A DNA stretch of 64,000 bases from LD21 sp964613785 (GCA_964613785.1 CAZTJT010000016.1:34841-98840); one strand, 5' to 3'; shown: positions 33,795 to 43,724, counted from the stretch's first letter. Program-made: numbers and translations. The notes: generated by a model not told the origin, from the sequence alone.

Positions 33795-35990
33795 ATGAGA
33801 ACCAGAGTGTTAAAGAAAAGATTTATAATCATACCGGGTATTTTGCTTTTAATTGTTTTGATTCTTTATGCGGCCCCCCGGATTGCCAGGCATTACATTG
33901 TGAAAAACAGCAGGGAACTCATAGGGCGCAGGTTATCAATTGACAAGATCCGTATTAATTATCTAACCGGTACTTTCAGGGTCAGGGAACTCAAAATGTT
34001 TGAAGCTGACGATAAAACTGTTTTTGCAAGTTTCAGTCAGCTCAGGGTAAATATTGATTACCTGCCTTTGTTGAGAAACGAATTTGTAATCCGGAGTATT
34101 TCGCTTGAAGACCCGTTTATTCAGGTAATGCAGGATGGCAGCAGGTTTAACTTTTCCGACATGTTAACCTCCGATTCCACAGAAACAAAAAAAGATACCA
34201 CCCAGAAAGCTCCAACAAAATATACAATTCATAATATAAAAATTGCCGGAGGTTTTGTGAAATATACTGATATTCCGTTGCAGCATACTATTTCACTTGA
34301 CAATCTCGATCTGATTATTCCCGGATTTACATGGAACAGCGATTCGGCCAATCTTGATGTCGGATTCAGGTTTGTTGACGGCGGCGGATTAAGTTCCGGC
34401 CTTGAAGTCAACCAGGCTGACAGTACATATAAACTCAATCTAAAGCTTGACAGTCTGAACCTGAACATTATTGAACCTTATGTTAAGAACATCATGAAGA
34501 TATCTTCGCTTTCGGGATATCTCACAAGTAACCTGGTAATTAATGGCAGCATAAGCAGAATACTGAATCTTTATTTGAGTGGGGAGAATCATATTAAAGA
34601 TTTCCGGCTGATGGATAAAGACCAAAGAAGAGTGATTTCATTCAATGATCTTTCCGTGAATATTGACACTTTTGATCTCAGAAACAACAGGATAAAAATT
34701 AACAAAATAATGATGCAGGATCCTTTTGTGTTTTTTGAGCTTATCGATTCCACCAATAATTTTGTGGCCATGGTCAATCAGGCTGCCGGAACCAAGCCTG
34801 ATTCGTTAAGCCAAAGACCTGATACAAGTTCATCTCCCGCGGGATTTCATTACAACATTCCGCCTGTGAATATTTCAGGAGGATCGTTGCATTTTACAGA
34901 CAGGACCCTCAAGTACCCCTTTGAATATAATATTGATAATTTAAATCTTATTGTCGCAGGAACCGATGAAGTCTCCGGAAAACTGTCATTTGAAATCTCA
35001 GGGAAATTAAATGGCACCGGAACTCTTAATGCCAGTTGCATACTTGATCCTGAAGATCCTGAGAAGGGTACTGACCTTTTACTTGAAATAAGGCAATTCA
35101 GGATGAAGGATGTGGATGCATATTTCAAGCATTATTTCGGATTTCCGGTAACCGGAGGTATAATGAATTTCCGTACTGAGAACGAGCTTAAGACAAAATC
35201 GCTTATAAGTAACAACTCAATGTATTTCAGAAGATTTACTCTGGCTAAAAAGCTCCCTGCTGAAACTGAATACAAAATACCTCTGCGTCTGGCACTTGGT
35301 GTGCTGACGGACAAAAATGGGATCATCGATCTTAAGGCTCCTGTTAAGATGAAAGGTGATGAGGTCAGGATTATAAATCTGGGGAAGATCATATTGCGAA
35401 TCGTCGGAAATCTTTTTATCAAAGCAGCAGCCACACCGATAAATCTCCTTTCCGGTCTTGTTCAGTCTGACCCGGCTTCACTACAGATCATCCGGCTGAA
35501 CCTGGAAGAGATAAGCCCCGACGGCAAAGGAATAAAATCGCTGGATGCCATAGCCGATATCCTCGAAAACAAACCTCTGCTGAATGTGGATTTCATCTAT
35601 TGCATTAATAATGAAAAGGCGGCTGACACCCTGGCCTGCTTAATGACCAGAAAAGAATTTTTAAACTCCGAACCTATGCAGTCAGGTAATTTCAATAATA
35701 TAGCCGATACAATTATAATCAGATACATCAATGAAAAATTGTCTCCTCAGACAGGAACAGACAATATGCCGCTGACCTCTCTCTGCAGAAAATACATAGG
35801 TGAGGAAAGGTTAAATTCAATTCTTGATTCATTAAGGGCTGGCCATACAGAATTTGTGAGAACATATCTTGACACCAAAAGGAATATTCCTTCTGAAAGA
35901 TTCAGAGTTGTGGAGACTACCCCTGATTCAATTATCCCCTTAAGGGGTGCTCCTCTGATAAGGATTTATTTCACATCAGAAAGCAGGTAA
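33795..35990 (+). CDS. AsmA/DUF748-like membrane-anchored protein
   Basis: A 731-residue protein. It has one N-terminal membrane segment (residues 11-30) and then long beta-rich repeats, with typical DUF748/AsmA phrases such as LEDPFIQVMQDGSRFNFSDM, ISLDNLDLIIPGF, ISGGSLHFTDRTLKYPFEYNI, and a C-terminal helical tail. Members of the AsmA-like superfamily bridge the periplasm and are linked with phospholipid or outer-membrane homeostasis. Position is divergent from the aminotransferase cluster. Specific role unknown. Confidence 0.8.
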   Translation: MRTRVLKKRFIIIPGILLLIVLILYAAPRIARHYIVKNSRELIGRRLSIDKIRINYLTGTFRVRELKMFEADDKTVFASFSQLRVNIDYLPLLRNEFVIRSISLEDPFIQVMQDGSRFNFSDMLTSDSTETKKDTTQKAPTKYTIHNIKIAGGFVKYTDIPLQHTISLDNLDLIIPGFTWNSDSANLDVGFRFVDGGGLSSGLEVNQADSTYKLNLKLDSLNLNIIEPYVKNIMKISSLSGYLTSNLVINGSISRILNLYLSGENHIKDFRLMDKDQRRVISFNDLSVNIDTFDLRNNRIKINKIMMQDPFVFFELIDSTNNFVAMVNQAAGTKPDSLSQRPDTSSSPAGFHYNIPPVNISGGSLHFTDRTLKYPFEYNIDNLNLIVAGTDEVSGKLSFEISGKLNGTGTLNASCILDPEDPEKGTDLLLEIRQFRMKDVDAYFKHYFGFPVTGGIMNFRTENELKTKSLISNNSMYFRRFTLAKKLPAETEYKIPLRLALGVLTDKNGIIDLKAPVKMKGDEVRIINLGKIILRIVGNLFIKAAATPINLLSGLVQSDPASLQIIRLNLEEISPDGKGIKSLDAIADILENKPLLNVDFIYCINNEKAADTLACLMTRKEFLNSEPMQSGNFNNIADTIIIRYINEKLSPQTGTDNMPLTSLCRKYIGEERLNSILDSLRAGHTEFVRTYLDTKRNIPSERFRVVETTPDSIIPLRGAPLIRIYFTSESR

Positions 35991-36012
35991 TAAAACAATA
36001 GAAATAAATATT

Positions 36013-37084
36013 ATGAAAACAACAATGTTATCGTTGTTCATTCTGGCGGCATTAACTTTCATAAATGCATGCCAAACTTCAGATAACATCAAGGATCCTC
36101 TTTTATTAAGAAATAACTGGGCTGTACAGTCATCTGATGAGATCAGAGAATCTGGTAAAACAATCTCGTCTTCCGATTTCAAAGCTGAAAATTGGTATCC
36201 AGCCACCGTACCTTCAACTGTTTTCGGAACACTTGTGGAATATAAAGTTTATCCTGATCCTTATTTCGGCACCAATATAAAGACCATTCCCGGCTATATT
36301 GTGAAGAGAGAGGGGGAGATCCCGGCTGACAGCCCATTTAGGGCAGCATTTCCGACATGGAGAAAGTCCGATTTGGCATCCGTGAGATAAGTGCATGGAT
36401 GAATGATTTTGATGGGAAACACACAAAGGTTTTTCAGATCAACGGTAAAAATATTGTTATCAGGGGAAGTGGATATATTGAGGATATGATGCTTCGATAC
36501 TTATTGTCAATGGGAATTATAATGACTTTACCGGATTAAAAGCTACTGCAAAACTATACAATTTCAATATGCAGGAAAAATATTCAAAGGATGTTCAGTT
36601 AGATCTTGCCGCTGATGAGAGCAAAAAAATCATATTTCCTGATTGGCATGGTGGTCTGGGAAGCGTTTATTTCCTGAAACTGGTTTTAAAAGATAAAGAT
36701 GGAAAAGAAATATCTTCAAATTTTTACTGGCTCTCATTCAAAGGGGACGAGAATACTGACTTCACAGCATTGAATAAGCTACCGGAGGTTGAACTTAATT
36801 TTTCTGTATCATCTTTTGATCTTAAAAACGGGAAATACAAGGCAGCGGTTGACATTGAAAATCCATCGGCTTCCCTTGCATTTCTGGTAAATCCAAAGAT
36901 CATCAGACGCGATTCAAAAGATCTTGTACTACCTTTTTTCTGGGAAGACAACTATTTTGCATTGCTTCCAAAAGAAAAGCGGAGCCTGAAGGTTGAGTTC
37001 GATGCCAGTGATCTGAACGGTGAGACACCTTTGTTGGCAATAGATGGATGGGACATAAAAAAGTCGGAAAAAGAATTGAAGTAA
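36013..37084 (+). pseudogene. Glycoside hydrolase family 2 gene lacking its catalytic domain
   Basis: Three pieces in different frames make up the remains of a GH2 exo-beta-mannosidase/glucosaminidase-type lipoprotein. The first (36013-36390) has a lipobox (INAC) and the sugar-binding N-domain (WYPATVPSTVFGTLVEY, SPFRAAF). The second (from about 36357) resumes at FGIREISAWMND and runs to GSGYIEDMMLRY. A junction near 36495 then joins directly to the C-terminal Ig-like domains (ILIVNGNYNDFTGLKATAKLY to stop at 37084). The TIM-barrel catalytic domain and part of the N-domain are deleted. Confidence 0.85.
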
Positions 37085-37162
37085 TTTCGGAATCCGGATT
37101 CGGGATTTTGGTTTGAAATAAACCCGAAATCCTCTATAACTTTCAACAAATCCAGTTCAACT

Positions 37163-37933
37163 ATAATTTCAAGAGAAATACACATAGGAACGTCCGGATG
37201 GAGTTACAGGCATTGGGAAGGTGTATTCTATCCGCCTGACATAAAACCTGAGAAATATCTCGAGTTTTACATCACTAAATTTCAATGTGTCGAACTTAAC
37301 TCAAGTTTCTACAATTTGCCGCGTGAAACAACTGTTGCAGGTTGGTTGAACCGCACCCCGTCGACATTTATTTTTTGTCCAAAGCTAAGCAGGTATATAA
37401 CTCATCAGATGCAACTTGTTAATATTGATGAATCGCTTGATAAGTTCTTTGGAGTTTTCAAAGCAATGAGAGAAAAGCTGGGGCCGGTGCTTATTCAGCT
37501 GCCACCCGGTTTGCATTTTGACAAGACATTGATTGTCAATTTTCTAAACCTGATAAAAAGTCGTTACAGCGATTACAGGCTGGCTGTGGAAATTAGGAAC
37601 AGAACATGGATCAATGATGATTTTTTTGATCTCCTGGAAAAGTATAGAGCAGGTTTTGTCATTGCCGATTCAGGTGACAGGTATCCATCATCTGAAAATG
37701 TAACTACTGATTTTGTTTACCTCAGATTCCATGGACGGGAGAATTTATATGCTTCAGATTACAGTGAATCGGTCCTGAATGAATATGCTGGCAAAATTAT
37801 AAATTGGATTAAAGAGGGAAAGGATGTATGGGCTTTCTTCAATAATGATTACTATGGTTTTGCAGTCAGGAATGCTTTAAGATTAAGGGAGATTTTGGAA
37901 TTGAGGATTGCAGATTTCGGATTGAGGATTTGA
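37163..37933 (+). CDS. DUF72 domain protein without a normal start codon
   Basis: The family core is clear: IHIGTSGWSYRHWEGVFYPP at about 37178 on, ELNSSFYNLPRETTVAGW, FCPKLSRYITH, VEIRNRTWI, FVYLRFHGRE, and NNDYYGFAVRNA. In-frame codons between the upstream TAA (37082) and the core include no ATG, GTG or TTG; a usual DUF72 start falls about where ATA 37163 lies. The next standard start (TTG 37316) would discard the core GTSGWSY motif. Either a non-standard start is used or the gene has lost its start. The C-terminal tail merges into GATTTGAGATT-type simple repeats. Possibly a recent pseudogene. Confidence 0.7.
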   Translation: MISREIHIGTSGWSYRHWEGVFYPPDIKPEKYLEFYITKFQCVELNSSFYNLPRETTVAGWLNRTPSTFIFCPKLSRYITHQMQLVNIDESLDKFFGVFKAMREKLGPVLIQLPPGLHFDKTLIVNFLNLIKSRYSDYRLAVEIRNRTWINDDFFDLLEKYRAGFVIADSGDRYPSSENVTTDFVYLRFHGRENLYASDYSESVLNEYAGKIINWIKEGKDVWAFFNNDYYGFAVRNALRLREILELRIADFGLRI

Positions 37934-38013
37934 GATTAATGATTTGAGATTGTCAATCAGAAAAATAAAAGTCCTGACCTTATTATAAAATGTTATGCCC
38001 TGAAATCCACAAC

Positions 38014-38292
38014 TTAATATTCAATGCTGAATTCTCTGTAATTGACAGGAGGATACTCATCAATGGTCACCGACTCCACATGTCCGAAGCCCGGACCTCT
38101 TTTACACCATTCAACAAATTTGCAAAGCTGTTCGGCTGATCCTTCAGCCTCGATATAAACGGATCCATCGGACATATTTCTGACAAAACCTTTTATGCCT
38201 GCCATTTTTGCTTCTCTGACAGTGCTCCATCGAAAGCCCACTCCCTGCACCCGGCCCTTTACATGAATTTTTAAAAGCTTTTTCTCTGGCAT
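38014..38292 (-). CDS. acyP: Acylphosphatase
   Basis: A 92-residue acylphosphatase that hydrolyses carboxyl-phosphate bonds such as 1,3-bisphosphoglycerate. The catalytic loop VKGRVQGVGFRW holds the essential Arg (near residue 23), and FVRNMSDGSVYIEAEG holds the essential Asn (near 39-41). Size is standard; cytoplasmic. It stands alone between the DUF72 gene and a repeat-bearing gap. Confidence 0.95.
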   Translation of the reverse strand: MPEKKLLKIHVKGRVQGVGFRWSTVREAKMAGIKGFVRNMSDGSVYIEAEGSAEQLCKFVEWCKRGPGFGHVESVTIDEYPPVNYREFSIEY

Positions 38293-38430
38293 GGTTAATG
38301 AAAGTATCTTGTCCCAAACACATTAAAATTACGAATTATTATTAACTCCGAGGACAGCAAGGTATAATAGTAAAATCAATCCAAATTCATTACAATTTTT
38401 TTTCGCATCGTATCTTATTGGTATTTTTTT

Positions 38431-38475
38431 CTCCGTGTAACTCCTTTAAACTCTGTGGCACTCCGTGGTTAAAAC
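38431..38475. repeat. Dispersed CTCCGTGTAACTC-type repeat
   Basis: CTCCGTGTAACTCC, AACTCTGTGGCACTCCGTGG and TTAAAAC are the reverse-complement sense of the repeat at 17.93 kb. The element occupies part of the 239-bp gap between acyP and the TIM-barrel lipoprotein. Confidence 0.6.
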
Positions 38476-38531
38476 AAATACAAATTCATTATCTTGCCTT
38501 TTTAACAATCAATCCGATAAATTATCCTGAA

Positions 38532-39644
38532 ATGAAAGCATTCCCATTAATCCCGGCTATAGTTCTTGCTTTTTTATTTTTAATTAACGGATGTAACATC
38601 CGGCAGGAAAAATCAACCTCAGAAAAAGCCGGAAAGTTTGAAATCAGAGGAATATATGGTAGTCCCAATCCATTCTGGAACAAGGACATAGAGCTTAGTA
38701 AGCTTAATATTAATTCAATTTTTATGAACTGGAAGGGTATTGATGATAAGATTATGAACCGTGCGGCAAAAGAAGGATTGAAAGTATATGCCGAATTTCC
38801 CGTCCTCAACGGTGAGGGATATGTCGATAATCACCCTGAGGCATGGGCGATCGACAGGAACGGTAAGAAAGTTGAACCGGCCTCGTGGTTCATGGGAGTA
38901 TGTCCTACAGAACCCGGATTCAGGCAGTTCAGGATGAGTGAGCTGAAACAGCTGTTAAAGAGATTTGACCTCGACGGGATATGGATGGATTATCTGCACT
39001 GGCACGCACAGTTTGAAGAGCCTGAACCCATCCTGCCCGAGACCTGTTTTTGTGATAACTGCATCAGGACATTTGAAGCTGCAACAGGTATTGATGTGCC
39101 TGATATGGAAACACCACTGCAGGCAGATTGGATCCTGGACAGGCATGACGTTAAATGGCGTGAATGGCGGTGTTCGGTAATTGCAGACTGGGTGAGGGAG
39201 ACAAGGGAGATTGTCAAAAAGGAAAGGCCTGATGCGCTCCTGGGCATTTATCACTGTCCGTGGGATGATGAGGAATTTAGTGGTGCCAGACGCAGGATCC
39301 TGGGACTGGATTATGATTTGCTCAAAGATCTGGCTGATGTTTTTTCGCCGATGGTTTATCATGGCCGGATGGGCAGGGATGCAGTATGGGTAAAAAATAA
39401 TATTGAATGGTTCTGTAAAAGGATGGATATTAAACCGGGTGCTTTTCCGAAGGTATGGCCAATAGTTCAGGCCTATGATGAACCCCGTGTGATTTCACCT
39501 GACGAGTTTGGTGAGGTGCTGGGTTACGGTTCAGGCTCAGGAGCAACCGGAATAATGATGTTCACAAGCTATGCCGTAGCTGAGAGCTCGGCAAAAACTG
39601 AAACTTTACAAAAAGTATACTCCGGACTGATTTCCCGGGAATAG
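38532..39644 (+). CDS. TIM-barrel glycosidase-like lipoprotein
   Basis: Start chosen at 38532 (MKAFPLIPAIVLAF), giving a proper lipobox (INGC); an upstream ATG would add an untypical 38-residue extension. About 370 residues. Sequence resembles the catalytic barrel of GHL10/alpha-amylase-like family proteins: IFMNWKGIDD, GLKVYAEFPVL, WFMGVCPTEPGFRQF, RFDLDGIWMDYLHWHAQF, CFCDNC, and VFSPMVYHGRMGRD. The DGIWMDYLHW segment is typical of a glycosidase nucleophile strand. Substrate unknown. Confidence 0.7.
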   Translation: MKAFPLIPAIVLAFLFLINGCNIRQEKSTSEKAGKFEIRGIYGSPNPFWNKDIELSKLNINSIFMNWKGIDDKIMNRAAKEGLKVYAEFPVLNGEGYVDNHPEAWAIDRNGKKVEPASWFMGVCPTEPGFRQFRMSELKQLLKRFDLDGIWMDYLHWHAQFEEPEPILPETCFCDNCIRTFEAATGIDVPDMETPLQADWILDRHDVKWREWRCSVIADWVRETREIVKKERPDALLGIYHCPWDDEEFSGARRRILGLDYDLLKDLADVFSPMVYHGRMGRDAVWVKNNIEWFCKRMDIKPGAFPKVWPIVQAYDEPRVISPDEFGEVLGYGSGSGATGIMMFTSYAVAESSAKTETLQKVYSGLISRE

Positions 39645-40391
39645 AAAAATATTATACTATTATCACATCTCTCCCCATAAAAAAAAAATTGACTTCTGCA
39701 TTTTTAGGGTGTAACTAGCATATAATTAAAATGCCGGTTGCTGAATGGTTATAAGACCCTTGGTAGTAACATTTTAGCCATCAGCTATGTTAAAGTACCA
39801 GAATATGTCAGGAGGATTCTAACATATTTCTTAGGTAACTTTTAAAACAATTCACTTAAACCGCAGGGAATTCTTACAGTTTTATTCTGACAGAAGCTGA
39901 ATCAAAAACCACTTTAACCACGGTCCCACTAACGCGGGATAACAGAGTAAAAAGGAGTTGCACTGTAATAAAAACTCCGTTTCGCTCCGTGTTCCGACTC
40001 CGTGCAACTCTGTAGTTAAGAAGACTATCATAAAACTATGCTCCTTTCATTTACAACCCTTTTGAAGTACACCATTTCATTGTGAATGAAATATTTCACT
40101 GCCCGGAGAAAGCAGCTAAACGGAAGCGGGAAGATGTTCGGATGTTTGAACAACAATTATTGAGATTCAACCTTTACTTTTTATTCATTCATTAGTGCAT
40201 TCATGGTATTAAGATCTATAAAAACAATTATCATAAAATGAAAGTTCCACCACTGGATGAGGCAGGATTAGTGTATTATGAGAAATGAAAGAGTCTCATC
40301 GGTTGGTGAAAGATTAGTATATTTGGATCAAAATTGCTTAATGACAGAACGTGACTAAATATTACATGTAATCAAGACTCACAGATCAGAG
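39645..40391. other. Repeat-bearing intergenic stretch
   Basis: About 750 bp without a convincing gene. From about 39915 to 40020 it holds the dispersed repeat again (TTTAACCACGG ... AGGAGTTGCACTG ... CTCCGTTTCGCTCCGTGTTCCGACTCCGTGCAACTCTG). TTCATTGTGAATGAA (near 40077) is a perfect small hairpin. I see no tRNA or conserved protein. A 16-codon frame at 40238 is too short to support. Confidence 0.5.
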
Positions 40392-40637
40392 TTGTCCCGT
40401 CCGGGAATTCGGGATATAGGTCTTTTTGGTTCCTGCTCACGTAACGAACAAAACAACAAAAGCGACATTGACATATTGATAGATTTTGAATCGGATAAAG
40501 AGACCTTTGATAATTACATGGCTGTATATGACCTGATTGAAAAACTCTTCAAAAACAGACGGATAGACATTGTCACTAAAAATGGTCTCAGTCCTTATAT
40601 CGGTTCGGAAATACTAAATGAAGTTCTATATGTCTAA
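40392..40637 (+). CDS. MNT-type nucleotidyltransferase (antitoxin of an MNT-HEPN pair)
   Basis: About 81 residues from TTG 40392. GLFGSCSRNEQNNKSDIDILIDF shows the nucleotidyltransferase GS...DxD motif. Homologues usually begin about 12 residues earlier; here the upstream codons (VIKTHRSEL) look homologous but contain no ATG or GTG, so the start is degenerate or TTG is used. MNT antitoxins AMPylate their HEPN partner. The partner gene begins 8 bp before the MNT stop but is a pseudogene. Confidence 0.75.
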   Translation: MSRPGIRDIGLFGSCSRNEQNNKSDIDILIDFESDKETFDNYMAVYDLIEKLFKNRRIDIVTKNGLSPYIGSEILNEVLYV

Positions 40638-40975
40638 ATAGCATATTGAATACTTAAAACATATTCTGGATGAATGTTCGTATATCATTTCCGTTACAGG
40701 AGAGGGTATGTCAAAAGATGAATTTCTCCAGAATGAAACGCTGAAGAGGACAGTTGTAAGAAGCCTTGAAATAATCGGGGAAGCTTCAAAGAAGATTCCG
40801 GCTGATTTCAAGATCAAATTGAAATCAGTAAACTGGAAAAAGCATGACAGATATGAGAGACCGGCTGATCTATGATTATATGGGAGTTAATTATTTAATA
40901 GTCTGGGATGTAATCAGGAACAAAATTCCGGAACTATATGACCAGATTATAGAGGTCATAAATAATCAAAAATAA
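40630..40975 (+). pseudogene. HEPN (DUF86) toxin gene, triply damaged
   Basis: The reading ATG TCT AAA TAG at 40630 has a stop as codon 4 (40639-40641), then an otherwise good HEPN domain: HIEYLKHILDECSYIISVTGEG, TLKRTVVRSLEIIGEASKKIP. A single-base insertion (C 40843) shifts the frame just after NWKK. The second frame continues MTDMRDRLIYDYMGVNYLIVWDVI to TAA at 40973-40975. The catalytic RX4-6H motif reads RDRLIY instead of RDRLIH: the His has become Tyr (TAT at 40871). The toxin is thus inactive on three counts. Confidence 0.88.
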
Positions 40976-41322
40976 TTTCTGGTCAACTGATATGGTGCGT
41001 CTGTATCAAAAGTGTTTTTAAATTAATTATATCCTTAGAGGCCTTTGTGCTACCTTTTTAAGCACCTTTGCTGTTAAACATAAAGAGTTAAACCACTAGG
41101 GTAACAAAGGTTGGTTCAAATGGCACCATGGAAAACAAAGACAGTTTAATTGCAGATGAATCAGCCTGGTCATATTCATAACCGCTTGGCAGCAGTATGT
41201 TTGTAAACGCATAGCGGCGCCATATTTGTTACTGCATAAAGGCATAATACCTATTGAACTATTTAGTTATTTTATTAAATTAACAGTTTATTACACTACC
41301 TGAATAAGCTATACAAATTATT
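40976..41322. other. Intergenic stretch with weak repeat
   Basis: About 350 bp without a gene. CCTTTGTGCTACC (41040-41052) and the inverted GGGTAACAAAGG (41099-41110) form a weak repeat related to the CTTTGTGTACC elements seen elsewhere. No tRNA fold and no strong promoter motif recognised before the aldo/keto reductase. Confidence 0.45.
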
Positions 41323-42294
41323 ATGAAATACAGAACATTTGGAAAAACGAACTGGAAAATCAGTGAGATAGGCTACGGCATGTGGGGAATGGCCGGCTGG
41401 ACCGGATCGGATGATGAGGAATCTTTACGTTCCCTGCAGCTTGCCGTGGATCTGGGCTGCAACTTCTTTGACACCGCCTGGGGCTATGGGGCAGGAAAAA
41501 GCGAACATCTTCTCGGTGAGCTTGTAAGGGCCAACAAGGGCAAGAAACTCTATACTGCAACCAAAATGCCTCCAAAAAACTTCAGATGGCCGAGTATCCG
41601 GGAATTTAGTCTCGATGACTGCTTTCCCCCAGACCATATCGAGGAATATGTTTCAAGAAGTTTGAAAAATGCCGGGCTCGACTGCTTTGACCTGATGCAG
41701 TTCCACACCTGGGAAGACAGCTGGCTCGATGATGAACGCGGGATAAACAAAATGCTTGATCTGAAATCACAGGGGCTTTTTCATGCGATCGGGATAAGCA
41801 TCAACCGCTGGGAACCGTGGAACGGGGTCCGGGCCGTCGAAAGCGGACTGATTGATTCTGTTCAGGTTATCTACAACATTTTTGACCAGAATCCCAAAGA
41901 CGAATTGTTCCCTGCCTGCAGAAGGATGAACGTAGGAGTGATAGCCCGTGTACCCTTTGACGAAGGCACACTTACCGGAACACTGACCAAAATAACCCGA
42001 TGGCCGGAGGGAGACTGGAGAAATACCTATTTTGTGCCCGAAAACCTTATCCCAAGTGTAGAAAGAGCCGATGCATTGAAACCTTTGATTCCGGAGGGTA
42101 TGACAATGCCTGAGATGGCGCTTAGATTCATCCTTGGAGAGCCTACAGTCAGCACAATTATCCCGGGTATGAGAAAACCTGACCATGTAAGATCCAATTT
42201 GTCAGCAAGCGACGCAGGTCTTCTTCCCGGAGAATTAATGAAAGAACTTGAAAAACACCGCTGGGACAGGGTTCCGACAAAATGGTCACAGTAA
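41323..42294 (+). CDS. Aldo/keto reductase
   Basis: A 323-residue NAD(P)H-dependent reductase of the AKR superfamily, TIM barrel. The catalytic tetrad is visible: Asp and Tyr in FFDTAWGYGAGKSEHLLG, Lys in LYTATKMPP, His in MQFHTWED. The C-terminal MALRFILGEPTVSTIIPGMRKPDHVRSN is the coenzyme-binding region. Resembles the YajO/IolS-type AKRs. Cytoplasmic; substrate not inferable from the sequence. Confidence 0.93.
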   Translation: MKYRTFGKTNWKISEIGYGMWGMAGWTGSDDEESLRSLQLAVDLGCNFFDTAWGYGAGKSEHLLGELVRANKGKKLYTATKMPPKNFRWPSIREFSLDDCFPPDHIEEYVSRSLKNAGLDCFDLMQFHTWEDSWLDDERGINKMLDLKSQGLFHAIGISINRWEPWNGVRAVESGLIDSVQVIYNIFDQNPKDELFPACRRMNVGVIARVPFDEGTLTGTLTKITRWPEGDWRNTYFVPENLIPSVERADALKPLIPEGMTMPEMALRFILGEPTVSTIIPGMRKPDHVRSNLSASDAGLLPGELMKELEKHRWDRVPTKWSQ

Positions 42295-42415
42295 AATTCA
42301 AAAAATAAAATTGACATTGACTGGCTCATCGCTTAACTTTATAGTAAAATACTCACGCTATTCAAGTCAAGAAATTCCTGATCAAATTGGTATTATTAAT
42401 TTAAATTATACTTGT

Positions 42416-43723
42416 ATGAAACCAATAAGAAGAATCCTGATGACACTTTTTATTATCAGCCTTCAGGTTATGATCTTTATTTCCTGCAAAAAGAAACCTG
42501 ATATTCCTCTTGTAAGTACTGAGAACATCACAGAGATAACTCAGACAAGCGGAGTTTCGGGAGGAAATGTTACGAGTGATGGAGGGGCAGAGGTAACTGC
42601 TCGCGGTGTATGCTGGTCAACAACTCAGAATCCAACAACTGCCGATAACAAGACCTCCGATGGTTCAGGAACCGGTTCATTTACAAGCAATATTACAGGA
42701 CTGACACCCAACACTCTTTATCATGTGAGGGCTTATGCAACCAATAGTACCGGCACGGGTTACGGGAATGAGGTTTCATTCACCACCAGTCCGGTAATTC
42801 TGGCAACCGTAACTACAGCTGCAGTCACTTCAGTTACATCAATCTCTGCTGTATCAGGCGGTAATGTAACCAATACAGGTGGAGGTTCGGTAACTGCAAG
42901 GGGGGTGTGCTGGAATACAACAGGAAATCCGGTAGTAACTGAAAGTCATACCTCTGACGGGACAGGAAGTGGAACCTTCACAAGTAACCTCACAGGATTA
43001 TCTTCAGGAACAACTTATTATGTGCGGGCCTATGCGACCAACAGTGCAGGAACAGCATATGGCGATCAGGTCACTTTTATAACACCTGTTTCAGATGTGG
43101 AAGGTAACATTTACAAAACCATTAAAATTGGCGATCAGGTCTGGATGGCTGAGAATTTGATGACGACAAGGTATAATGATAATACGTCTATCTCGCAGGT
43201 CACAAATAATACAACATGGAGTGCTCTTAGCAGCGGAGCATATTGCTGGTATAATAATAATATAGCATATAAATCCGATTATGGAGCCTTATATAACTGG
43301 TTTGCGGTGAATACCGATAAGTTGTGCCCGGTTGGATGGCATGTCCCGACCAATACTGAATGGACTGCTCTTTTCAATTATCTTATTAATTCGGGATATG
43401 GTTATAACGGAACAGCAAATATAGGCAAGGCGCTCGCGTCAACTTCCCGCTGGAGATCCTGGTCTCAGCCGGGCTATGTGGGAAACGACATTAGTTCAAA
43501 CAACAGCAGTGGTTTTAGTGCATTACCAGGAGGTCATCGTTATGCCTTTGGAAACTTCAGTTATATAGAGGAAACCGGTTTCTGGTGGTCGTCCAATCAG
43601 AATAATACCGAATCAGCATATGCCAGAGATCTTGAATATTGTATGCAAACCCCAAGTACTAATTTCTATGATAAGAATTACGGTTTATCAGTAAGATGTA
43701 TAAAAAACGGAACAACCAGGTAA
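42416..43723 (+). CDS. FISUMP lipoprotein with two Fn3-like repeats
   Basis: Start taken at 42416, giving a lipoprotein leader (lipobox FISC); an upstream in-frame ATG at 42248 lies inside the AKR gene. About 435 residues. Two roughly 85-residue repeats follow (SGVSGGNVTSDGG...VTARGVCWSTTQNP, LYHVRAYATNSTGTGYGNEVSF, then a near copy). The C-terminal FISUMP domain starts VEGNIYKTIKIGDQVWMAENLMTTRYND and includes YGALYNWFAVNTDKLCPVGWHVPTNTEW and GFSALPGGHR. FISUMP proteins are abundant in Bacteroidetes and Fibrobacteres; surface or adhesion roles are suspected only. Confidence 0.9.
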   Translation: MKPIRRILMTLFIISLQVMIFISCKKKPDIPLVSTENITEITQTSGVSGGNVTSDGGAEVTARGVCWSTTQNPTTADNKTSDGSGTGSFTSNITGLTPNTLYHVRAYATNSTGTGYGNEVSFTTSPVILATVTTAAVTSVTSISAVSGGNVTNTGGGSVTARGVCWNTTGNPVVTESHTSDGTGSGTFTSNLTGLSSGTTYYVRAYATNSAGTAYGDQVTFITPVSDVEGNIYKTIKIGDQVWMAENLMTTRYNDNTSISQVTNNTTWSALSSGAYCWYNNNIAYKSDYGALYNWFAVNTDKLCPVGWHVPTNTEWTALFNYLINSGYGYNGTANIGKALASTSRWRSWSQPGYVGNDISSNNSSGFSALPGGHRYAFGNFSYIEETGFWWSSNQNNTESAYARDLEYCMQTPSTNFYDKNYGLSVRCIKNGTTR

Positions 43724-43724
43724 C

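Noticed and set aside
37316..37933. DUF72 gene starting at TTG 37316
   Set aside because: That start omits the conserved IGTSGWSY segment, which is present in frame just upstream.
40238..40288. Small plus-strand peptide MKVPPLDEAGLVYYEK
   Set aside because: Only 16 codons, no ribosome binding site or homology that I can recognise.
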